The notes under the pieces are model-generated. The model had not been told where the DNA came from. It was given only the letters and a program-made list of their open reading frames with translations, and made no database searches. Made by a program: the position numbers and the translations under genes. DNA of 64,000 nucleotides from CAVYUC01 sp963771595 (lineage in GTDB: Bacteria > Bacteroidota > Bacteroidia > Bacteroidales > Prolixibacteraceae), in NCBI GenBank assembly GCA_963771595.1, contig CAVYUC010000035.1, positions 1 to 64,000 on the forward strand, read 5' to 3'. Position 1 is the first letter of the stretch, and each line of letters opens with the position of its first letter. Below are positions 55,334 to 64,000 of the stretch, in pieces.

Positions 55334-57063
55334 GCTGTGTCAAAGATCGATAAAATACAATTTGAAAGCAATTCACAACATAATGCAATAGTCGATGCTA
55401 CATACATGAATTGCTGTGTCAAAGATCGATAAAATACAATTTGAAAGCAATTCACAACGTAATCTAGATTAACAGTTACAATTTGCATTGCTGTGTCAAA
55501 GATCGATAAAATACAATTTGAAAGCAATTCACAACTGCAGTCTGCATGATGCAATATTGATGAATCAGCTGTGTCAAAGATCGATAAAATACAATTTGAA
55601 AGCAATTCACAACAATCGTATTAACGCATTAGCACAGTCAATAGCTGTGTCAAAGATCGATAAAATACAATTTGAAAGCAATTCACAACCATAGCTATCA
55701 GTATCGGTCAGATACATAGCTGTGTCAAAGATCGATAAAATACAATTTGAAAGCAATTCACAACACATGCTTGATGATCATAATATCAACTGTTGCTGTG
55801 TCAAAGATCGATAAAATACAATTTGAAAGCAATTCACAACAGTATTAGTTACATGATATCATTACAATCAGCTGTGTCAAAGATCGATAAAATACAATTT
55901 GAAAGCAATTCACAACTGCATTGACGTAAATTGATCAACTGACTAAGCTGTGTCAAAGATCGATAAAATACAATTTGAAAGCAATTCACAACCTTGATGT
56001 CGTTCATAACTATATGCAATCTAGCTGTGTCAAAGATCGATAAAATACAATTTGAAAGCAATTCACAACTATATGTCCATTGACTGAATATCATCGAACT
56101 GGCTGTGTCAAAGATCGATAAAATACAATTTGAAAGCAATTCACAACTATCTCGAGTTGCAGTAGTTCAAGCTACATTGCTGTGTCAAAGATCGATAAAA
56201 TACAATTTGAAAGCAATTCACAACCAGTCTGACATGCAGTTAACATCTAACATGTTGCTGTGTCAAAGATCGATAAAATACAATTTGAAAGCAATTCACA
56301 ACTGATCGCTAGCATGATTACAGTTACAGTATAGCTGTGTCAAAGATCGATAAAATACAATTTGAAAGCAATTCACAACTGCATCGTTGACTGCAGTATC
56401 AGCGTATATTGCTGTGTCAAAGATCGATAAAATACAATTTGAAAGCAATTCACAACCGATCAGTCTGATTGCTAATTATAAGTCATAGCTGTGTCAAAGA
56501 TCGATAAAATACAATTTGAAAGCAATTCACAACACATCGAGATAATGCGTAATAATCGATGTTAGCTGTGTCAAAGATCGATAAAATACAATTTGAAAGC
56601 AATTCACAACCGTTATGCTACGTGCTATATCAGATGCATGGCTGTGTCAAAGATCGATAAAATACAATTTGAAAGCAATTCACAACATGCATACGTAATG
56701 GTCATAATTATGGTCGATGCTGTGTCAAAGATCGATAAAATACAATTTGAAAGCAATTCACAACTCGTGTAGATCAGTTACACAATTGCGTGACTAGCTG
56801 TGTCAAAGATCGATAAAATACAATTTGAAAGCAATTCACAACACGACTGAAATTGATGCTAACATTGATTGAATGCTGTGTCAAAGATCGATAAAATACA
56901 ATTTGAAAGCAATTCACAACTCATTATCATCGATACCTAGCAATTGCAGATCAAGCTGTGTCAAAGATCGATAAAATACAATTTGAAAGCAATTCACAAC
57001 GTCATACAATGGCGTTGACCACTGCCAGATAGCTGTGTCAAAGATCGATAAAATACAATTTGA
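55334..57063 (-). CRISPR. Type II-C CRISPR array, 22 full repeats plus one truncated
   Basis: The 46-base repeat begins, on the minus strand, GTTGTGAATTGCTTTC and ends TCTTTGACACAGC. There are 22 identical full copies (first at 55334, last at 56955) and one truncated copy at 57032-57063, which keeps only 32 bases. Spacers are 29 to 34 bases. Read on the minus strand (the sense that pairs with the tracrRNA), each repeat carries a TTG-N20-GATCTTTG promoter-like motif, as in other II-C systems. The truncated repeat is 12 bases from the cheB stop. Confidence 0.97.
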
Positions 57064-57075
57064 TTATTTATGATA

Positions 57076-58068
57076 CTATCCATTGGCGTTGTCAGTTTTG
57101 CCAATGTCGGTCAATGATTTTAATATTTTAATTCTATTTTGTGCATTTTTAATTTTCTGAATATGTTCGTTTTTATCCTTCTCATTTTCAGATGTATTTT
57201 TGGATATTTCCTGAAGTAATTTTTCGAATTCCTCTGTTCCGCGAATCAAATTCCACATGTACATTTCCATTGTTTCCTCCAGGTGGTCTATCAGGTATTC
57301 AAGTGTATAAGCATGGCCGGTATGGCAGCGAAACCGCACAGGTTTTCCATTGTTTATTTCCCAAAGTGCACCATGACATTCCGGACAGGTATAACCTGTT
57401 ATTTCGCCTATTTTATCCATTTTGTTTATTCCTTTAAGTTTTCCGAGTGCCAGTTCAACTTCATACTGTAACCCGATATTAACATCCGCTTTCGCTGTTA
57501 CATTTTCGCTGGTTAAATCCATAAGCAGCGATGCAATTTCTTTTACCGGTTTTATGTAATCCACTTCAACATTTTTTACAGCGTCTTTTGGCATGCTGTT
57601 AAAAAGTGCTTCATCCGGGTCCTGTACAATTGTAATTCCACCACAATCCTTTACATTCCACAATCCCGAAGTTCCGTCATTTAACAAGCCGCTTAATATT
57701 ACACCAATCACTCTTTCTTTATAATTAAATGCAGCAGAGCGAAAGAGCGGATCTATTGCCGGACGAAACCTGTTTTCTTTGGGGCCAATTGTTGTTCTTG
57801 TAATTTCTTTTTCGAGCAGAAGGTGTTTATTGGGCGGGGCAATATAAATATGTCCGGGTTTAAACTTTTCGCCATTCTCTGCATTTTTAACCGGAAGTTT
57901 ACTGACTTTTGAAATCATTTTTGGAAAATAACCCGAACTGCCACTACCCAAATGCCAGACTATAAAAACTGATGCAGGGAAATCGGGTGGCAACCACTGA
58001 CAAAGTTCCCGTATTGCTTCGCTTCCTCCTGCTGAAGCGCCAATGACAATAATATCTCTTTTGCTCAT
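57076..58068 (-). CDS. CheB-type chemotaxis methylesterase (no receiver domain)
   Basis: This 330-residue protein has the CheB catalytic domain: S12 (GASAGG), H39 (IVWHLG) and D131 (LSGLLNDGTSGL). No N-terminal receiver domain is present. The C-terminal part has a CPECHGALWEIN...RFRCHTGHAYT metal-like segment and a helical tail. Stand-alone CheB proteins demethylate receptors or serve in other signalling. It reads toward the CRISPR array and stops 12 bases from its truncated repeat. Confidence 0.9.
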   Translation of the reverse strand: MSKRDIIVIGASAGGSEAIRELCQWLPPDFPASVFIVWHLGSGSSGYFPKMISKVSKLPVKNAENGEKFKPGHIYIAPPNKHLLLEKEITRTTIGPKENRFRPAIDPLFRSAAFNYKERVIGVILSGLLNDGTSGLWNVKDCGGITIVQDPDEALFNSMPKDAVKNVEVDYIKPVKEIASLLMDLTSENVTAKADVNIGLQYEVELALGKLKGINKMDKIGEITGYTCPECHGALWEINNGKPVRFRCHTGHAYTLEYLIDHLEETMEMYMWNLIRGTEEFEKLLQEISKNTSENEKDKNEHIQKIKNAQNRIKILKSLTDIGKTDNANG

Positions 58069-58196
58069 AATTGTTTGATAATATAAACTTCAGATTAAGT
58101 CAGGAAAGCCAGTTTATTATTTAAACAAAAATTGAAGGGTAATGATTAATCCAAACTGAATTAATTGCAAATAAGCGGGATTTAAAACACGTTTTT

Positions 58197-58388
58197 CTAT
58201 TTCTGAACTACTATTTTTTTCGAAACAGTTTCATTTCCTGATTTTAATTGCACCATGTAAATTCCGTTTTGCAAGGCTGAAATATCCACAGCATTTTCAG
58301 AAAGTTGCAACAGCTTATTAAACACCAACTGCCCGTTTACATTCAATACAAGCAGTTTGGTGCTGTTTTTTGCTGAGATTAACGTCTA
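58197..58388 (-). pseudogene. T9SS type A C-terminal sorting domain remnant
   Basis: Reading on from the stop of the 58389 gene (TGA, then TAG), the same frame gives KLLVLNVNGQLVFNKLLQL, then DISALQNGIYMVQL and SGNETVSKKIVVQK, and stops at 58197. This is a clear type A T9SS sorting domain. Two consecutive stops separate it from the upstream protein. Confidence 0.7.
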
Positions 58389-60740
58389 TCATGGATTCAA
58401 ACGTTCCATCATAATTCGGGCTGACGACGGGTATGTACCCGATGTACCTGAATTATACCCGTTAGTAACCCGCTGTGTCGCAGTTAAATCAAAAGTATAA
58501 ACGGTAAAATATTCACCCGGTTTAATCCAACCGCCGGCAGATGCAGTCGGCTCAATCTGTACATCAATCATTCCCGGATTGGTGAAATCTTCCTGACTGC
58601 CGGTGTATCCCGTGCAGGCGTCTTGTGCATTCGAAGGATAACTGCCAATTGCCCGCTCGGTAGGATCGTTATTATGGTCGATACCAACAAATGTGTATTT
58701 GCCGGCAATTGTAAAATTTCCTTCAATATTTGCATTTAGATCCAGCGCCGAATTAGGGCATCTTTCGATGTTTAAATTGTATTTGTTTACAAAACCATAG
58801 GGATCGTTTGCCTGGAATGCGAACTCAATCGGCGTTTTCATCTGGGCATCTGTTAAACGATATAATCTACAATCTGTTGGGTTAATTAGTGGATCATTAA
58901 ATGACGGACTTGTCAACTGAAAATTTAATCCATTGTTGTGAATGAAAAGTGGAATTAAATCAGTGGCATCCGGAACCAATGCTCCTGAGGAATCATAGCC
59001 GTCCACTCTGACATAAAATGTACCCGGTGTTCTCACACCTGAAATAAAATCGTAAAGTGCAGTGTTTAATTGCATGAACCGGTCAATATTGGAAAATTCC
59101 CAATCCACGCCGTCCACAAATGCTTCACGTTGTATATTTTTGTATGCAGCAACCTCCCCATTTAAGGTTCCTCCTGCATTGGGATAGAAAGGTCCCACAT
59201 CATCGCCGGTGTAGTTGGGCAGATTTCGCTTTGAAAATTTTGGATGTTTGTAATTCTGTGAGACATATTCCCAACCCGGGGTGCCGGAACGCCGAATGCG
59301 GATCGTGTACCATACAATTTTATTCTCGGCGGCATTTTTTGCACTGTCGTACATGCAACCTTTCATATCGATTTTTCCCTTCCATGCAGCGCATTTCACA
59401 AGAAAACCGGCCAATGAACTGTTAACTGATATGACGCCATTTGATTCGAGTTTATTGGAATTGCCATACCGCCTCAAGTTCGCGGGAAATGTTGAAGCCG
59501 AACTGTTCTGATTTCCCCCAATAAAAACATTGCCGAGACTTCCAATCAGGTTTCCATTAAAACAAGTTGAAGTAACATATACTTGTGACTTGGGTAAACA
59601 AAGATCAATTCGTTTTAAATTCGAAATATTATAATATGGGGCACTTTCATATCGTACTTCATGGGGCGAATAATCAACGATTTTCACAATAACATCCGGG
59701 AACATCACGGTATTCACATCTTCACCGGGTGCGATATCCGAAGAGTCTGCCAGACCGGGGAATGTCATATCGAAACTAAACCTGAAAATGTAATTCCCGT
59801 GCATGTCAGTTATCGTGTCGCCTAGCAACTGCCTGTTACCGGTTCCGGTGTATGCTCCCCCTGATAATTCGCCGGCAGTGCGGTCGTATTCCTCAAAGGT
59901 CAATGTTAGATTTGAACCGGCTTCCGTACTACAAGCGTGGAACAAACCACCAATATCGGTTGCTAATTTTATTCTGTCTTCAGATAAAGCAGAAATTCGT
60001 TCTAACGTTGCCGGTTTGGTTGAAGAAGAAAGTAACTGAAAATTTGACGCTGCCATTTCGGATAAAGATTCCTTTGCATTTTTGCCGTTATTTTTTTCTT
60101 CTTTTTCCTGATCTTCTTTTTCTTTTGGATTTTTAGAGCGAACATAGTTCAGCGTCGATTTTGGCTGCATTGCTTCGCCGCTTAAGTCAAATACAACAGG
60201 TTTAAAATATGGTTCCGGATTTGGTGGGTTAAGATCCTCATTCTCTTGGGGAATCCGCTCAGGATAATATTTCCTGACCCAATCTTTTATTAATGGATTT
60301 TTTAACGCTTTCTTTAATCCCGGATATGTTTCAATAATGAATGGAAATTTGCGACACGGATTAAAAATACATCTTCCGCTGTATAGCTTTACATTTCCAT
60401 AAAGAATAAAGTCGTTAATATTAACAGGTGTTGAACAGGTAAGGATAAGATCGTTAAAATCTTCGTCTGAGCCTGCATCATTCGACCAGATTTCGAATTC
60501 ATAGTTTCCACCAATTTGCTTTGGAAATTTTATTTGCGTATCAGACAATTGCCATCCGGAATGCGGTTTATTCTGTATGGCAATTGTCCACTGGTCGCCT
60601 GTTACATTGATCGAAGTTCCCGTGGTACCATTGTGCGAGCCATTTCCTGACGCTGCACCCTGAATAATAAAACGATGTTGATAGGAGGCATTTTTTGACT
60701 TTACGGCAACCTCCCAATTACCTTGCATTGAAATAATCAT
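58389..60740 (-). CDS. Large hypothetical protein
   Basis: This 783-residue protein has no signal peptide. It starts MIISMQGNWEVAVKSK (or at the ATG of MQGNW, 60728). The N-terminal 110 residues form a conserved segment (GNYEFEIWSNDAGSDEDFNDLILTC). A long linker rich in Lys, Glu and Asn (KEKEDQEKEEKNNGKNAKE) and mixed beta-rich regions with many Cys follow. I recognise no functional domain. It is divergent from the 61047 gene (306-base gap). Downstream a T9SS domain lies in the same frame after two stops. Confidence 0.6.
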   Translation of the reverse strand: MIISMQGNWEVAVKSKNASYQHRFIIQGAASGNGSHNGTTGTSINVTGDQWTIAIQNKPHSGWQLSDTQIKFPKQIGGNYEFEIWSNDAGSDEDFNDLILTCSTPVNINDFILYGNVKLYSGRCIFNPCRKFPFIIETYPGLKKALKNPLIKDWVRKYYPERIPQENEDLNPPNPEPYFKPVVFDLSGEAMQPKSTLNYVRSKNPKEKEDQEKEEKNNGKNAKESLSEMAASNFQLLSSSTKPATLERISALSEDRIKLATDIGGLFHACSTEAGSNLTLTFEEYDRTAGELSGGAYTGTGNRQLLGDTITDMHGNYIFRFSFDMTFPGLADSSDIAPGEDVNTVMFPDVIVKIVDYSPHEVRYESAPYYNISNLKRIDLCLPKSQVYVTSTCFNGNLIGSLGNVFIGGNQNSSASTFPANLRRYGNSNKLESNGVISVNSSLAGFLVKCAAWKGKIDMKGCMYDSAKNAAENKIVWYTIRIRRSGTPGWEYVSQNYKHPKFSKRNLPNYTGDDVGPFYPNAGGTLNGEVAAYKNIQREAFVDGVDWEFSNIDRFMQLNTALYDFISGVRTPGTFYVRVDGYDSSGALVPDATDLIPLFIHNNGLNFQLTSPSFNDPLINPTDCRLYRLTDAQMKTPIEFAFQANDPYGFVNKYNLNIERCPNSALDLNANIEGNFTIAGKYTFVGIDHNNDPTERAIGSYPSNAQDACTGYTGSQEDFTNPGMIDVQIEPTASAGGWIKPGEYFTVYTFDLTATQRVTNGYNSGTSGTYPSSARIMMERLNP

Positions 60741-61046
60741 AACAATTTGATTTTAGTGGTCGGCCTACTCTTTTTTTAGGATTTTCAGCTTCTTCCTTAT
60801 TGTCGTGTATTTCTCAAACATGGAATTTTTTACTGTTCGACCAAAAATGGAAATACAAAAAAGACTGATTTTATAAAGCGTTCTTTCAAATTACAACAAA
60901 TTTTTAAAACATTAAAATATAAAGATAAAAAAGTGTTTTGTTTCAACAAATCCTTTGAAAATGAATGATTTTCATCTTTAAAAGCTTGGATAATAAAATT
61001 CAAAATTGTATTTTATTATAACGTAACGAATGAAAAATTTAGTGAT
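60741..61046. other. Divergent intergenic region
   Basis: This 306-base AT-rich stretch separates the divergent genes at 60740 and 61047. I see no clear promoter, RNA or repeat; it presumably holds both promoters. Confidence 0.4.
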
Positions 61047-63749
61047 ATGCAAAGGTTGATGGACTTAATTAAATTGTTTGTACTCGAATTAATTCTTTGG
61101 TTACTTAGAGGACGAAAGGACAAACCACCAGAAGAAACAGAGCGGGATTTTCGGAAACTTCCGGATGGAACTGTGCTTCCCGGACCTTTTAAAAATGATG
61201 AAGTGGAGCATTTAATAAACCAAATCCATTCATTTCCTGATGATGATAATCAATTTGTTTATGATACCGTGCTGGTGGTGGCATTAAACCAGCTTCGACC
61301 ATTGTTGGATATGTATGATTTGATTCCCCGTATCTGGAATGGAGATAGCGTTGCAGAATCTGATTTTAACACTGTTTTGTCGGATTACGGTGCGAGTCGA
61401 ACAGAAATAAGTTCTTATAAAGAACGTGCAGAGCGAAGTATGCAGTTTATGAGAGGAGAAATTCCAGCTCCCGGAGGAGGTTCTCCATGTAATCCTCTGT
61501 TTCTTTTAAAGCCTGATACGATCTTCTCAATACAACAAACAGCAACCTTGCTTGCAGGAAATAATGAAAAAAAGCAGGTTAGCCATTTAGCAACAATTGA
61601 CAAGTTATGGGAACGTTCAATATGTCCGGATGTATTTAATTATTTAGCACACCAGGATAAATTGGATGGAGGTGCACGACTTTCTGAGATAACAAAAGCA
61701 CTTGCTGAAAAAAGTGAATATTTTAACCAGATTGAAAAACTGAAAGACCAGCGAAATGAAGCAAATGGTGGGAATGTTGGTCTGACACAACCTCCTCCTG
61801 AGGAGAATGGACCGTGGCGTCCACCAAAATCTGGTCTTGAACGACCTCCAATGGGATGTGGCCCGGATGACGGACCTGTTCCTGAGGGACCAGGATTTCC
61901 TGAAGATTGCAAACCTATTCGGGATTATTGTAAAGACTTTTTACGGGGAGCTGGCCGAGGTGTTCGTCGGGTTCCTGACTCTGTCTCTGTCGATAATATA
62001 GATAGTATCAGTGAAGATCAGGTTTGCAGTGGTGATATTATTACTATCAACGGCAGCAATTTCGGACAATCGCAAGGAAATTACGAGTTAGTATTCGGAA
62101 CAACGAAAGCCAATGTGGCTTCCTGGACCGATACGGAAATCAGGGTGCGGGTTCCTTCAGGGATAACAGGACGTTTTTGCATAGGAATTCGAAATGAAGA
62201 AAAAGAAAATAACCGGCGCGATGCCCATGAACAAAATCGCAAAGCTTTTGAAGAATTTTCTGAGGGTGCATCGGTTTGTTTGGGGCAACCGGATGCTGCG
62301 GGAATATTGCCTTATCGTCCTGATACACCGGATTGCGTGGATGTAAATGTAGTGAATATAGGTAACCCAAGTGTTTACTTTCGGGCAAATAATGGAATTC
62401 AGTCAACGATTGAATCCGGTAGCGATATTCTTCTTGAATGGGCTGTAACCAATGCCGATAGTATGCAAATCACCCGGAAAGGTTCTGATGGCCCAACTGC
62501 AAATATTACCAGTCCAATGACCGGTCAAAAAAATATTGGACCATTTAATGCGGGAAGTGAATTAACCGCAACTTATAAACTGGAAGCAACGAATTCATGT
62601 GGAACAGTATCAAAAGAAGTGGAAGTAACTGCTGTTCGAACTCCTCAGCTTGCAATTCTTGGCATTGAAGTTACACAAGCAATTCAGCGGTTTAATTGGA
62701 ATAATAATGGACAAAATAATAGCGTGCGTCTCGTAAATGAAAAACGTACAATGGTTAGAGTTTATGTTGAAAGCGGGGTAACCGATGGATTTGACTTTGG
62801 AGAAGGAGCCAACATATTACCTGATGTTACCGGACACCTGATACTGACTTATCCTAATGGAAACACTGCTACCGTAAATAATATCCTTAACCCTTCAAAG
62901 GTTAATGCACAGCCATTGGGCAGTGTTAAAAGGGGAAACCTGGAGCACACGGTGAACTTTGAGCTTCCGGTAAATAATCTGGACGGAACAATTCAGTTAA
63001 ATGCTGAAATCTATACCGATCCACGCAACGGCGGTGGCCGCTTGGATCGACAGTCAACGAGTGTAAACTTTCAGCAAAATGAGCAAATGCGATTGGTTGC
63101 AATATTGGTGAACGATACTGTGAATGGCAATACTGCTCCAAACATGAATGATTATGCCGTATCGCTTCAGGGCGCCAGAACGCGTTTACCTGTTCGCGAA
63201 CGGGGAGTCCAGTTGTTTCGCGCACAAAATCATATGACTATTAGTACACAAAGTGATGAGGATTTAACTACAGGAAAAGGTTGGTCGAATCTTCTGGACC
63301 GATTGGAAGATATTGCAGATGATTATCAAAATAATGATGAAATTTGGACTGGTTTGGTTCCAAACAGTGGAACATATAAATGGAACGGACTTGCGAATGA
63401 TGGTATCATAAAATTCTGGTGGGATAAACACCCCAGGATGTTGAGCCGGTCACGTCAGGGAGCAACGTTTGCCCATGAACTTTCACACACTGTTAGTATT
63501 GACCACGCTCCAAGTGTGAATGCCGGTACCAATCCTCTTGTGAACTCATGTGGAAATCCTGCCGGTGTAGATAACACACTGGTTTCATTAACGGAAGATG
63601 TAGGCATTGATGTTGCAGCTTACAGGTTAATGCCGCAGGGAATTCCAACATTAATGACTTATTGTACTCCGAATATTGGAGGAACGCCGAATTATCAGGA
63701 TCGATGGATGTCGATTGATTTATGGAATCGATTATGGAACCAAATATAA
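61047..63749 (+). CDS. IPT/TIG-domain protein with metzincin-like metalloprotease motif
   Basis: This 900-residue protein has a hydrophobic N-terminal stretch (LIKLFVLELILWLL) but no clear cleavage site. A Pro/Gly-rich linker and an IPT/TIG-like domain (VCSGDIITINGSNFG, with TDTEIRVRVPSGITG) follow. A beta-rich region ends in a zincin motif, FAHELSHTVSIDH, the HExxHxxSxxH form of a metzincin, then LMTYC as a likely Met-turn. It is probably a surface or secreted metallopeptidase. The 58389 gene is divergent and the 63762 gene follows by 12 bases. Confidence 0.7.
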   Translation: MQRLMDLIKLFVLELILWLLRGRKDKPPEETERDFRKLPDGTVLPGPFKNDEVEHLINQIHSFPDDDNQFVYDTVLVVALNQLRPLLDMYDLIPRIWNGDSVAESDFNTVLSDYGASRTEISSYKERAERSMQFMRGEIPAPGGGSPCNPLFLLKPDTIFSIQQTATLLAGNNEKKQVSHLATIDKLWERSICPDVFNYLAHQDKLDGGARLSEITKALAEKSEYFNQIEKLKDQRNEANGGNVGLTQPPPEENGPWRPPKSGLERPPMGCGPDDGPVPEGPGFPEDCKPIRDYCKDFLRGAGRGVRRVPDSVSVDNIDSISEDQVCSGDIITINGSNFGQSQGNYELVFGTTKANVASWTDTEIRVRVPSGITGRFCIGIRNEEKENNRRDAHEQNRKAFEEFSEGASVCLGQPDAAGILPYRPDTPDCVDVNVVNIGNPSVYFRANNGIQSTIESGSDILLEWAVTNADSMQITRKGSDGPTANITSPMTGQKNIGPFNAGSELTATYKLEATNSCGTVSKEVEVTAVRTPQLAILGIEVTQAIQRFNWNNNGQNNSVRLVNEKRTMVRVYVESGVTDGFDFGEGANILPDVTGHLILTYPNGNTATVNNILNPSKVNAQPLGSVKRGNLEHTVNFELPVNNLDGTIQLNAEIYTDPRNGGGRLDRQSTSVNFQQNEQMRLVAILVNDTVNGNTAPNMNDYAVSLQGARTRLPVRERGVQLFRAQNHMTISTQSDEDLTTGKGWSNLLDRLEDIADDYQNNDEIWTGLVPNSGTYKWNGLANDGIIKFWWDKHPRMLSRSRQGATFAHELSHTVSIDHAPSVNAGTNPLVNSCGNPAGVDNTLVSLTEDVGIDVAAYRLMPQGIPTLMTYCTPNIGGTPNYQDRWMSIDLWNRLWNQI

Positions 63750-63761
63750 AATGAATGTGTT

Positions 63762-64000
63762 ATGCCAGATTATAATGAATTTTTTACGTTGATAGGTCAG
63801 TTAAATACAGAGGATGAAAGTAGTTTTCGTTATTATCCGCTATTCCTGAAAAAAAGAGAAATTGATTTCAAAAAAATAATGGAAACCGAAAGTGAAATGT
63901 TTGCAGTACTTTTGGATGAAAGTGGAGAGAATGTTTTAAAAGTGCCACTTTCATACGGCTACTATTGTAATGACGAGGAAAAACTGCCTCAGTTTGCCGT
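63762..64000 (+). CDS. Unknown protein, 5' part
   Basis: The ATG at 63762 opens a frame that runs off the window end (MPDYNEFFTLIGQLNTEDE...). It is 12 bases after the metalloprotease stop and probably co-transcribed. Too short to identify. Confidence 0.6.
   Translation, partial: MPDYNEFFTLIGQLNTEDESSFRYYPLFLKKREIDFKKIMETESEMFAVLLDESGENVLKVPLSYGYYCNDEEKLPQFA

Noticed and set aside
55321..56305. Open frames with repeated peptides across the CRISPR array
   Set aside because: They are translations of the repeats, not genes.
55334..57063. Plus-strand transcription of the array
   Set aside because: The anti-repeat of the tracrRNA fits only the minus-strand repeat, and the minus strand has the promoter-like motif and terminator.

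Overview
The window is from a Bacteroidota chromosome, most likely a marine or sediment Marinilabiliales/Prolixibacteraceae-type bacterium. Signs of this are the DUF4295 gene after rpmB-rpmG, a DUF5686 outer-membrane protein, a T9SS C-terminal sorting domain, TamA/TamB, LytTR two-component genes, absence of Shine-Dalgarno sequences, and promoters of the TTTG-N19/20-TAnnTTTG type. The assignment below phylum level is inference.

Layout. 0-20 kb is core chromosome: the tail of a frameshifted MerR/B12-type regulator, a DUF4056 lipid/envelope gene with gamma-glutamyltransferase, an AddB-like nuclease, a nitrilase-fold amidase, an MBL hydrolase, a NifX-like/DUF5320 pair next to a Crp/Fnr regulator, tRNA-Pro(CGG), PBP1A, two tandem paralogous secreted proteins, and TamB-TamA. 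20-34 kb is a dense cluster of small stress and envelope genes (Pmp3, DUF748, topoisomerase IB, PfpI, CsbD, DUF2383, AI-2E permease, YihY, DUF2254, DUF3185-like, lipoprotein, MscS, two hemerythrins). 34-45.5 kb holds a broken SGNH/MBOAT acetylation pair, rpmB-rpmG-DUF4295, ftsY, a DksA-like gene, a catalytically dead beta-lactamase-fold lipoprotein, a LytS/LytTR two-component system, a DAACS symporter and a DUF5686 protein.

45.6-57.1 kb is a complete type II-C CRISPR-Cas locus: a divergent tracrRNA with its own promoter, cas9 (1405 aa), a REP-associated tyrosine transposase (RAYT), cas1, cas2, an IS66 element with intact 8-bp target duplication, and an array of 22 identical 46-bp repeats plus one truncated repeat, read on the minus strand. 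Six 33-bp palindromes (15-bp arms, 3-nt loop) of two sequence families punctuate the cas operon: after cas9, before and after the RAYT, inside the RAYT gene in frame, between cas1 and cas2, and after cas2, where IS66 split one copy. I saw no copies elsewhere in the window. This RAYT/palindrome-studded cas operon is the most unusual feature of the window. The spacers are also statistically odd: identical neighbouring bases are about half as frequent as chance allows.

57.1-64 kb holds a stand-alone CheB methylesterase, then a divergent pair of large uncharacterised proteins: a 783-aa protein separated by two in-frame stops from a T9SS sorting-domain remnant, and a 900-aa IPT/TIG protein ending in a metzincin-like HExxHxxSxxH motif. 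A further gene runs off the window end.
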